A stretch of DNA of 64,000 bases from Geoalkalibacter ferrihydriticus DSM 17813 (lineage in GTDB: Bacteria; Desulfobacterota; Desulfuromonadia; Desulfuromonadales; Geoalkalibacteraceae), in NCBI RefSeq assembly GCF_000820505.1, contig NZ_JWJD01000001.1, positions 449,566 through 513,565 of the forward strand, in the 5' to 3' direction. The translations under genes and the position numbers were made by a program. Positions 7,421-14,706 of this stretch are shown one piece after another (position 1 is the first letter of the stretch; each line of letters begins with the position of its first letter). Below the pieces are notes generated by a model. The model made no database searches. It saw nothing but the letters and a program-made list of their open reading frames with translations, and was not told the DNA's origin.

Positions 7421-8594
7421 ACTCAGTGCACAAGAAATTGGTCGCCGCCTTCGACTTGCTCGCGAAAATGCGGGCATCCGCCAAGACGAAGCAGCACAGG
7501 TCATCGACACGTCGCGTCCGACTCTGGTGTCCATCGAAAAAGGCACGCGGCGCGTTCGCATCCAGGAACTTCAAAAACTTGCGCATCACTATGGGGTGTC
7601 TGTGAATGCTCTGCTGCGTCGCGAAGCCGTGCATACTGACTTGATTCCACGTTTCCGAAAAATGAAGGAAACCGAAGATCACCACGCCGCCGAAGCCGTT
7701 CAATTATTGAATGATCTGGTGAAAGCGGAAGTCGAGCTAGAAAACATCCTTGGCATTGAGCGCCGTAGAAATTATCCCCCGGAACGAGGTGTGAACACCG
7801 GCAATGTAATCGAACTTGCAGAGCAGCATGCACAAGAGTTGCGAGATTGGTTAGGCCTTGGTTCAGGGCCAGTAGCCGACCTATTTACCCTTATAGAACT
7901 GGACCTGGGTATCCGCCTCTATCAGCGGCGGTTGTCCTCGGGTTCAAGAGTAGCGGGGTTATTCACTTATGACTCAGAGATTGGGGCATGCATACTGCTA
8001 AACGCAAATCATCCCTTAGAACGACGTGAACAGTCTGCCGTGCATGAACTAGGTCACTTCTATGGAACGAGGCGCTCGCCTGAGGTTCTTGAAGAGGATG
8101 AACGCTTTCAGTCTCGGGAAGAGCGGTACGCTCATGCATTTGGTCGCTCCTTTATATCGCCGAGAAGAAGTTTCGAAATGAGCTTCCGTCAGTTAACTGC
8201 CGGCGCGGATAAGCTCACGAGACGGCATGTCATACTCCTAGCTCATCAATATCATATCTCACGTGAAGCCTGCATTCGTCGACTCGAAGAACTTAGCCTA
8301 GTTAAAAAAGGGACTTGGGACTGGTTTGAGATGAATGGCGGGATTAAGGACAAGGACGCGAAAATGGTACTCGGTGAGGCAGCCCTTAGGCCTGACCCTG
8401 CAAAGGAGGAAGCCAATCAGCCGCTGTCACACCGAATGAGCTTAATGGCCTATGAAGTTTGGAATCGCGATCTTATGTCTGAGGGGCAACTTGCAGAATT
8501 GTTAAAAATGGGTCGTATTGAGCTTCGGGAACTACTTGATCAAATGGCGCAGGGGGAGAGTAATTCGGATGACCTACTCAAGCTCAATAGCTAA
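7404..8594 (+). CDS. XRE helix-turn-helix regulator fused to ImmA/IrrE metallopeptidase
   Basis: 396 aa. Residues about 10-65 form an XRE-type helix-turn-helix (RRLRLARENAGIRQDEAA then TSRPTLVSIEKG). Residues about 135-260 are an ImmA/IrrE-like zinc peptidase domain with HELGH (His214, Glu215, His218) and a downstream EERYAHAFG that could supply the third ligand. Such fusions act as regulators of mobile elements and toxin-antitoxin-like loci; the peptidase may cleave a repressor. A textbook AGGAGG precedes the ATG, which overlaps the end of the QueC-like gene by 17 bases, and the PIN gene overlaps its own end. This protein is the likely controller of the block and may bind the dyad at 5414-5424. 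Confidence 0.88.
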   Translation: MADLNELSAQEIGRRLRLARENAGIRQDEAAQVIDTSRPTLVSIEKGTRRVRIQELQKLAHHYGVSVNALLRREAVHTDLIPRFRKMKETEDHHAAEAVQLLNDLVKAEVELENILGIERRRNYPPERGVNTGNVIELAEQHAQELRDWLGLGSGPVADLFTLIELDLGIRLYQRRLSSGSRVAGLFTYDSEIGACILLNANHPLERREQSAVHELGHFYGTRRSPEVLEEDERFQSREERYAHAFGRSFISPRRSFEMSFRQLTAGADKLTRRHVILLAHQYHISREACIRRLEELSLVKKGTWDWFEMNGGIKDKDAKMVLGEAALRPDPAKEEANQPLSHRMSLMAYEVWNRDLMSEGQLAELLKMGRIELRELLDQMAQGESNSDDLLKLNS

Positions 8595-9207
8595 CGAGCT
8601 CTCACCGCTGGTGCTTGATACGAGTGTTCTGATAAATCTTCATGCGTGTAAAAGTGGGGGACGTATTCTCAGTGCCCTGCCGAACGAAATTCTGGTGCCA
8701 GAGATTGTGGTTTCAGAATTGAAGCATGAAACGAGCAGGAGCAATGGAGAGCATCAATTTCTTCAGAACTTGATTGCTGCCGAAATAGTGGAAGTGTTCG
8801 ATCTGGATGAGAAGGGATATGAGGTCTACGGCGAGCTTGTATTGGGTCGCTTTTCACTGGATGACGGCGAGGCGGCGACTATTGCTACGGCGGCGCGATT
8901 AAGTTGTTTGCCCGTTATTGACGATCAAAAGGGACGGAACCTCTGCCAATCTCACTTGCCAGATCGAGAGCCGGCCTGGTCACTTGATCTTTTCTGCCAT
9001 CCGCATGTGGTTGCAATCTTGGGAGAAGAGCTGTCAGTAAATGCCATATATCTTGCTTTACACGACGGTCGGATGAGGATTCACAAGGAACATTGTGACT
9101 ATGTCGTCAGCCTTATTGGCGCTCAACGTGCCATCGAGTGTCCCAGCCTTCCGGGCTACAAGGCGAAGAAGCCTCAGTGGGGAAGGGCAACGCATAGCGG
9201 GTTATAG
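8569..9207 (+). CDS. PIN-domain protein, putative RNase
   Basis: About 212 aa. The PIN fold is indicated by LVLDTSVLINL near the N-terminus (first acidic residue), a conserved Glu in VPEIVVSELKHE, and the SLDDGEAATIATAA and VIDDQKGR motifs that carry the remaining acidic residues. PIN proteins are metal-dependent ribonucleases, often toxins. The chosen ATG (8569) lies inside the end of the XRE-ImmA gene and is preceded by AGGGGGAG; an in-frame upstream ATG at 8518 would add 17 residues of doubtful value. Tight overlap with the XRE-ImmA gene suggests a toxin-antitoxin-like pair. It ends 8 bases before the convergent kinase-like gene, with no terminator between. Confidence 0.85.
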   Translation: MTYSSSIANELSPLVLDTSVLINLHACKSGGRILSALPNEILVPEIVVSELKHETSRSNGEHQFLQNLIAAEIVEVFDLDEKGYEVYGELVLGRFSLDDGEAATIATAARLSCLPVIDDQKGRNLCQSHLPDREPAWSLDLFCHPHVVAILGEELSVNAIYLALHDGRMRIHKEHCDYVVSLIGAQRAIECPSLPGYKAKKPQWGRATHSGL

Positions 9208-9215
9208 CAGTGACC

Positions 9216-9887
9216 TCACTGACATTTTTCACCAACTGCCAAGGCTGTCGTTACCATCTCCAGCATCTTCTTTTTCACTGTCTCATCAAAGGCAAAATTA
9301 TTTTTTGCACTATCAATCGTCAGAATCGGTGTTGTCATTTTTGCTTTTTCAATTTGTTTAGAAACGGCATCATTTAAGGCTCTGAGAAAGTTGAGTGTGA
9401 TGTTCTTTTCGACATTCCTGCCACGAGAGCAGATACGATCTAATTCAATTTCAGAATCACACTGAAGATGAACGACCAGAGCAGGTGCGCTTAACTCCTT
9501 CTCAATTTCTAAATACACTGCTTTAAAGGCGGATAGCTGCGAATCTTTCAAACCCATTTCAGCGTAAGCCATATCCAGCAGAAAAGAATAGTCACAAGCT
9601 AAAAATTTGTTTGATGCAGGATGTTTCTTTATTTGATGATAATGCTGAAGGGTAAAGGTTATTTCTGTCTCAAATGCATATTTGACGGGGTCGGCATAAA
9701 ATGCCTTCCAAAAAGGAACCTCGCGAAACGCTTCATAAATGCTTATGAAGCCTGCATTGGCCAATAAAGTTGCAAAAGTAGTTTTACCCGAAGCTATTCC
9801 ACCGCAGATCTCTATTCTTCTATTTATTTTATTAATCTGAGTTGCGTCCTTGCAAATTCTCATACAACAGATTGATCCTTTGATCAT
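9216..9887 (-). CDS. Deoxynucleoside-kinase-like P-loop protein
   Basis: 223 aa. A Walker A motif GGIASGKTT lies at residues 29-37, an acidic CDYSFLLDMAYAE segment near 98-110 resembles the DRS-type motif of deoxynucleoside kinases, and SRGRNVE near 154-160 resembles their arginine-rich lid. The family phosphorylates deoxynucleosides using ATP; the specific base is not readable. The ATG at 9887 has AAGGA 8 bases upstream and lies inside the preceding gene (overlap of 56 bases), so it is the last gene of a coupled four-gene operon. Base composition is markedly AT-richer than the flanking chromosome. It could instead be a P-loop protein that senses nucleotides. Confidence 0.7.
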   Translation of the reverse strand: MIKGSICCMRICKDATQINKINRRIEICGGIASGKTTFATLLANAGFISIYEAFREVPFWKAFYADPVKYAFETEITFTLQHYHQIKKHPASNKFLACDYSFLLDMAYAEMGLKDSQLSAFKAVYLEIEKELSAPALVVHLQCDSEIELDRICSRGRNVEKNITLNFLRALNDAVSKQIEKAKMTTPILTIDSAKNNFAFDETVKKKMLEMVTTALAVGEKCQ

Positions 9888-11085
9888 ATTTTTTTCCTTC
9901 GATTGAACCTAAAATATTTTCTAAACTATTGATCTCTCTTAAAAGGTCATTTTTAAAGCTTTCGGCTTTGTCTGATTCATGAGTAATTCTGTTCGCTAAG
10001 TGCTCTAGCCTTTGATCGATTTGTCTATATTGCCTATTTTGAGCTTCAGTAAATTTAGCGAAATCCTCTTTGTTTTGCTGTATAAGATCTTTTCTAAGCT
10101 CGTTAATGGCCCTATCGAACCCTTCAGGGTCAAATGACTTCTTTATATTGCCTTGCAAGGCATTTGATGAACTCGAGACATAATTATTAGCATCGCTGAC
10201 AACTGATTTTGCCTGGAAAAATACAGCCATCATTGCCCCGACAAGAGCGATAGCACTAATAATACCTAGTACGGTATATAAATTTCTAGATCTATCGGCG
10301 GCTGCTTTGATATCATTGATTTCTTTAATTGATTTTTCTTCTATTTTTTTGATGTGTGTCTCTGACTTTGCCACATATTCCTCGGCGCGCTCTACGGTTT
10401 GCTCTAATGAGCTTTGTACAGAATCGATGCCATCAGGAAGCGCCCTTTTAAAATAGTCATCGAATTTTGGGTCAGCTTTTTTAACGTTACGAGACATTTT
10501 ATCAAAGTCAATATTGTGCTCATCTCCTTCGTCAAACCAAATCTTTGTAAACTCAACAGCGATCAAAGGGTCCCCAGGTCTGATTGAGTAATCATTGTTT
10601 GTAAGGTTGTGGATGGGTATCATTATTTTGCCAACGAATGTTGGATCAATAAGAGGTCCTGTACCCAAGAGCAATCCACGGTGTACATGTGTAATCGAAA
10701 GGTTGAATCTTAATGCAATGTAATATGGCACCAAGAATTTAGGCTCGACTCCGACGAATGTAATTGAATTTCTTTTAAATATAATATGGTCGGTGTTCTT
10801 TAGATCTATTTTATGTTGTTTGTTTTCATGTTTATCCCAGTAAAAAATTTCATTTCCAATTTTCACTTCATACGATGCAGCTTTAAGATCATCAGGGTAG
10901 AATGGGAAAATCATACCCGTTGCAGAAACATACTTTGCTATGTCACGCTTATTAAGGAGTGTTGCCTTAATGCCCGACAAGGGGTCTTTTATTTTTGACT
11001 CATCAAACTTTTTCTTTGCTTCATCTAAAGAGGCAGCAAAATCAAATCGGTCTATTTCTTGCGGAAATATCATGTCAATATCCAA
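9832..11085 (-). CDS. dCTP deaminase/dUTPase-fold protein with coiled coil and membrane helix
   Basis: 417 aa. Residues about 40-185 carry the dCTP deaminase/dUTPase trimer fold: ASYEVKIG near 70 (compare the SYDLRLG type), HRGLLLGTGPLIDPTFVGKI near 135-153, and YSIRPGDPLIAVEF near 166-179. Classical catalytic residues are hard to place by eye, so activity is uncertain. Residues 220-268 are charged and coiled-coil-like, 269-290 form one hydrophobic helix, and 300-417 are another Gln/Glu/Lys-rich coiled coil. This layout is unlike housekeeping Dcd, a soluble enzyme of about 190 aa. The frame starts with a TTG (11085) directly after the purA-like stop; an in-frame ATG at 11073 is an equal candidate. 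dCTP deaminases are established anti-phage effectors that deplete dCTP. Confidence 0.75.
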   Translation of the reverse strand: MDIDMIFPQEIDRFDFAASLDEAKKKFDESKIKDPLSGIKATLLNKRDIAKYVSATGMIFPFYPDDLKAASYEVKIGNEIFYWDKHENKQHKIDLKNTDHIIFKRNSITFVGVEPKFLVPYYIALRFNLSITHVHRGLLLGTGPLIDPTFVGKIMIPIHNLTNNDYSIRPGDPLIAVEFTKIWFDEGDEHNIDFDKMSRNVKKADPKFDDYFKRALPDGIDSVQSSLEQTVERAEEYVAKSETHIKKIEEKSIKEINDIKAAADRSRNLYTVLGIISAIALVGAMMAVFFQAKSVVSDANNYVSSSSNALQGNIKKSFDPEGFDRAINELRKDLIQQNKEDFAKFTEAQNRQYRQIDQRLEHLANRITHESDKAESFKNDLLREINSLENILGSIEGKKYDQRINLLYENLQGRNSD

Positions 11086-12102
11086 TCAATTTGGCGTTTT
11101 GACAAGAGAACTATTAGACGTCCCGACATAATCTATTTTTTTTCTTATGTTGAATTCAACAGATTTAATAAATTCAGAAGCTTTTATTTCAAAACAGTCT
11201 TTTTTAATATTGCTGCAAATATAATCTAGATGATTCATTACAATTCTCGATGGATTATTACACTCGATGGCATTTATTACAATTTTAGGGTCAAATATTG
11301 CTACACGTCTTTTTGTTTTTGTGACAGAGGTTAGTTCTAGTAGACTTTTTCCACTACCAGAGCTCAAAGATACAACATTCCAATCGACCTCATTTTTTAG
11401 TGGCCCAGAATTGCCCCCTACTCTTATTGGGTAAGTCCTAATAACAAGAACAACATCATCCACATCTAAAGGGCTTAGACCTGCCTCAGAAACAAATGCT
11501 GCTGCAGATGTATCTCTACTAGTAGCATAGGGATAGTATTGCGAATGAAGCACTGATAAGCCAAAGCCTTGGGTGCCTTCAATTATTATTCGCTTCCCCT
11601 TAGAAAGGAGATCGCGCATATAGAGGACAACCGGGGCCACATAGCTCTTTAAGCGCTCATCATCTTTTGCCAAGCGTGTAGATCCATCTCTACTAATCCT
11701 TCTAGCTAAGGCGGCGCCCGTTCCGCTGAGTGTGGAACCAATAGATTTTCGTAGGCAACTGTTTTCTTCAGCCCTCTTATCATTGTCAGTGACTATCACC
11801 GCGTTCGGATCGATATGCAGGCGATCGTCGGATAGGCCTGTTTTGGCAATCTCATCAAATAAAATATCTATATCAATGTAACTGCCAGCACCCAAGACAC
11901 AATGAACGTCCGGTAGGATGGAAGGTGTTGGCAGTTGCCTAAGAATCAAAGGGTTTCCATCTGGAGTAATGACCGTGTGCCCAGAATTGGAACCACCTAC
12001 TCGAACGGCAACCTTAGCCCCCATTTCACGGGCAAGGTAATGAGCTACCTTCCCTTTGCCTTCTCCTCCGAATTGTCCACCAACAATGACCGTGACCGGC
12101 AT
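11086..12102 (-). CDS. Short adenylosuccinate-synthetase (PurA/PurZ-like) homologue lacking the catalytic Asp
   Basis: 338 aa, versus about 430 aa for housekeeping PurA; archaeal and phage forms are of this shorter class. Family landmarks are clear: GGQFGGEGKGK at residues 8-18, GGSNSGHTV around His42, an EGTQGFGLS segment, YPYATSRDTSAA, and MNHLDYI at the position of the base-recognising LTKLD. In E. coli PurA the first loop reads GDEGK with catalytic Asp13; here that position is Gly. Phage PurZ, which joins aspartate to dGMP on the way to 2-aminoadenine DNA, is as I recall also altered at this Asp, which should be confirmed. ATG with GGAG upstream; follows the fusion gene by 18 bases. Housekeeping purine synthesis is unlikely in this context. 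Confidence 0.85.
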   Translation of the reverse strand: MPVTVIVGGQFGGEGKGKVAHYLAREMGAKVAVRVGGSNSGHTVITPDGNPLILRQLPTPSILPDVHCVLGAGSYIDIDILFDEIAKTGLSDDRLHIDPNAVIVTDNDKRAEENSCLRKSIGSTLSGTGAALARRISRDGSTRLAKDDERLKSYVAPVVLYMRDLLSKGKRIIIEGTQGFGLSVLHSQYYPYATSRDTSAAAFVSEAGLSPLDVDDVVLVIRTYPIRVGGNSGPLKNEVDWNVVSLSSGSGKSLLELTSVTKTKRRVAIFDPKIVINAIECNNPSRIVMNHLDYICSNIKKDCFEIKASEFIKSVEFNIRKKIDYVGTSNSSLVKTPN

Positions 12103-12120
12103 AGAAAATCTCCAAATGAA

Positions 12121-14160
12121 TTATTGGGCGATCTCATCCACTGAGGACTGCAAAGATTTCAAATCTCCATTGTTGCGGATGGTTCTATGCGCCAATAGAG
12201 CAAGTTTACTAATATCTTTCTCTGCAGGGTGGTTACAGGCTACCTTGAATTCCTCGACTGAATGTCCATCAGCAACATATCTTGTAGTGCGAACTGACTC
12301 TGAGGATTCAATATGGGCATGCATAAAAGCTGGCCCGAAGGATTCGATCATAAAGGCGTGATCCTCGGGATGGCGTAACCCATCAATAACGAGTTTGCCT
12401 TGCTCGGGCAGCATTTTAAGTAGTTGTGTGCATAACCAACGCTGACCAGGAGTTTTATTCACCTTCTCACCTATTTCCTGCAGCGTTTCCCTGTTAACGT
12501 CTTCCCCTCGGTCAATCAACATTTGCTTCAATATCTGACTGAACCTACCGTAGGCAAAACCTGCCTCCTCAATAAATTTCGCTGCAGTTGTTTTGCCGGT
12601 GGCAATTGGACCACTGAGGCCAATCACTTTGCGTTCAAGCCAGTTTGTCGTATCCACCTCCAGGTCTGGGATGATGAGGTAATCTTCCTCTTCATTGCCG
12701 ATTGCCTCAAACTTACCGCTCCAGAAGAAAAGCCCAACGACAGCCGAAGTGATGGCGTCGAGTTCATCGTGACAAACTTGTTCGGTCAGATAATTGCCTT
12801 TGACGCCAAAGAGCTCCAGCCCTTTAGATAAATAATCAAGACTTGCCCCTTTGCGCGGTATGCCCATGATGTCCTGGGCCGCACCGGGGTAGCTTTCTAT
12901 CACCGGGACACCCAGTTTGCGAAAACGTTCCGCAAGACGCATTCCCCGGGCCGTTAATTGCTGCATGCTGGGAATCAGCGAGGGGTAAACATTCACCCCG
13001 CGTTTTTTCAACAACCGCTCACACTTACGCATGATGCCGAATTCGTGACGGCCGGGGTCGCTGTCATCTACAGAGGTTCGGCCAAACGGAATCGACAGTG
13101 GTGAGTCAATAGAGACTAGGTCGGGTTTCACCTTCAGGGTTTCGTTTATCAGATCCTCATCCGGCCCAAGGCATTTTGTTTCAGCTAAGTCATGATTGAG
13201 AAAACACCAACCAGAGGGACGGCCTTCGCTCCCGGTCAGATCAATCCCCACGACCCTAAGACCTTGCTGTTTTGGGAGCGCCAGTTCGTCAAGGAAGACG
13301 AGAGGACCTATTTTGCCTCCGTATGGGCGAATAACAATGCCATCTGGTTTGTCGGTTTTCTTGTTTGCCCAATTGATTTTGCTTCTTCTTTTTGCGAATT
13401 TTGGAAGAGTAATTTTACTGGTTGGAAGCTGATAGTTTTTTAGCAGGATCTTCGCAACCTTGTCGAAGATCACCTTCATCCCCTCAACATCCGCATGATT
13501 GTAAACAATCAGCTGGCGAAGAGCCTTTTCATCGCCCCATTTGTATTTGTGCCAGAGAAGCGTCGCCTTCAATCCATCAACTTCAGCGGCCTTGGCTGAT
13601 CGTTTTAGGCCCAGTTGTTCCTCAATGACCTTTTGTCCACCACTGAAACCAGCGCGTTTAGACATAAAACGTAGATCGACGTGACAGGCAGGGAAGCGAA
13701 TATCTTCAAACTCATTTCTGATAAACGGTAAGTCAAAAATTGATCCATTAAACGTTACTATTGCCTTTGCAGAGGACAATGCTTTGCGAAATTCTGAATC
13801 GTCATCACCTTGAAGATAGACACCGTATTCGGTACCGATACTCCAACCAATTAAAGTAATCTTGTCGTAGTACTTGCTTAGACCCGTTGTCTCGATATCG
13901 AGAAACATGGTGTCTTCAGGGTAGGTCAGGGCAATCCGGAAATGCTCTTGGTGCGGCAGGGATGTTGCAAAATACTCAACATCGCCTGCTTCAAGTGCAA
14001 GCCTTGATTCTTGAAGGAACGAAGCAGTATGTTCAAAAAGCGATAGCTGGGAGTTGTACGCGTTTTCGAAATCATCCCAAGTGAAGGTATAGGCGCGCCA
14101 AAGCTCAGCCTCCTTTTTTGCCCCAAATCCCTTGAGATGTCGAAACGTATACTGGAGCAT
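12121..14160 (-). CDS. Fusion: DEDD exonuclease - DUF429 - P-loop (deoxy)nucleotide kinase-like
   Basis: 679 aa with three readable parts. Residues 80-240 resemble YprB-type RNase H-like 3'-5' exonucleases: FLDIETTG (Asp88, Glu90), FNGSIFDLPF (Asp143) and NHADVEGM (Asp224) supply a DEDD set. Residues about 300-487 match DUF429, a predicted RNase H-fold domain: GIDLTGS (Asp307), SIDSPLSIP (Asp352), VYPSLIPSMQ, ESYPGAAQDIMG and HDELDA. Residues 511-679 form a P-loop domain with GPIATGKTT (517-525) and VIDGLRHPED, like dephospho-CoA or phage dNMP kinases. It is the first gene of the four-gene operon: AGAGGA precedes the ATG, and a good promoter lies 69 bp upstream. The joining of two nuclease folds to a kinase fold suggests processing of nucleic acid into nucleotides or guarding of nucleotide pools. 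Function is unknown. Confidence 0.82.
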   Translation of the reverse strand: MLQYTFRHLKGFGAKKEAELWRAYTFTWDDFENAYNSQLSLFEHTASFLQESRLALEAGDVEYFATSLPHQEHFRIALTYPEDTMFLDIETTGLSKYYDKITLIGWSIGTEYGVYLQGDDDSEFRKALSSAKAIVTFNGSIFDLPFIRNEFEDIRFPACHVDLRFMSKRAGFSGGQKVIEEQLGLKRSAKAAEVDGLKATLLWHKYKWGDEKALRQLIVYNHADVEGMKVIFDKVAKILLKNYQLPTSKITLPKFAKRRSKINWANKKTDKPDGIVIRPYGGKIGPLVFLDELALPKQQGLRVVGIDLTGSEGRPSGWCFLNHDLAETKCLGPDEDLINETLKVKPDLVSIDSPLSIPFGRTSVDDSDPGRHEFGIMRKCERLLKKRGVNVYPSLIPSMQQLTARGMRLAERFRKLGVPVIESYPGAAQDIMGIPRKGASLDYLSKGLELFGVKGNYLTEQVCHDELDAITSAVVGLFFWSGKFEAIGNEEEDYLIIPDLEVDTTNWLERKVIGLSGPIATGKTTAAKFIEEAGFAYGRFSQILKQMLIDRGEDVNRETLQEIGEKVNKTPGQRWLCTQLLKMLPEQGKLVIDGLRHPEDHAFMIESFGPAFMHAHIESSESVRTTRYVADGHSVEEFKVACNHPAEKDISKLALLAHRTIRNNGDLKSLQSSVDEIAQ

Positions 14161-14228
14161 TCAATCCTCTATCAGTGAGCATCGGCGGTTTGCAATTTGA
14201 TGTAAATAGGGAGGGAACTTATCCCTGA

Positions 14229-14257
14229 TTTATAACATTTTTGACGTTTTACGCCAA
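14229..14257 (-). promoter_or_regulatory. Candidate sigma-70 promoter for the nucleotide operon
   Basis: On the minus strand TTGGCG (14257-14252) and TATAAA (14234-14229) are separated by exactly 17 bp, a good -35/-10 pair, about 70 bp upstream of the fusion gene start. An imperfect dyad TGGCG-TAAAA-CGTCA (14256-14242) sits between the boxes, a natural place for a repressor to bind. Confidence 0.6.
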
Positions 14258-14436
14258 ACATGAAATGTATTCGCAATCTGGTGATATTGTAACAGGGTAC
14301 ATTGGGGACAAAGGGCACATTGGGTCAGGTCTTCCCGTACCACAATTTCGCTTGCCCGTAGAAGGGGGCGGACGTCAGGCCTGATGGAGCCTCTTACCCG
14401 TTTTTTGGCAAAAAAAATCGAGGACGAAGCACAAAA
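14258..14436. other. Non-coding island edge
   Basis: No gene was found between the nucleotide-operon promoter and the tRNA terminator. Two similar short units (TACATTGGGGACAAA and CACATTGGGTCAG) occur near 14300-14325; they may be traces of a mobile element end but this cannot be supported further. Confidence 0.25.
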
Positions 14437-14472
14437 AAGCGCCTACGGACCGTACTGGGACCGAAGGCGCTT
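14437..14472 (-). terminator. Intrinsic terminator downstream of tRNA-Pro
   Basis: An 8-bp stem AAGCGCCT / AGGCGCTT with a 20-base loop is followed on the minus strand by TTTTTT. It lies about 60 bases beyond the CCA end of the intact tRNA-Pro and would end its transcript before the island operon promoter. Confidence 0.75.
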
Positions 14473-14533
14473 ATTTTGTCTTTTTCGGCTTCCGCACTCG
14501 AGATCGAAAGCCTATGAAACGCAAGGAGGAAAA

Positions 14534-14610
<77 letters not shown>

Positions 14611-14706
14611 ACGTGGTCTTTGCCATTGTTTATGCGGCGGACAGATTTAGCACGGATGGGGGTGAAACGCAAGGTCTTTTGCGCTGCTGCTCCTGGTGCC
14701 GCACCT

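Noticed and set aside
11086-12102. Housekeeping purA
   Set aside because: Too short, lacks the catalytic Asp, lies on an AT-rich island and is co-transcribed with unrelated nucleotide genes.
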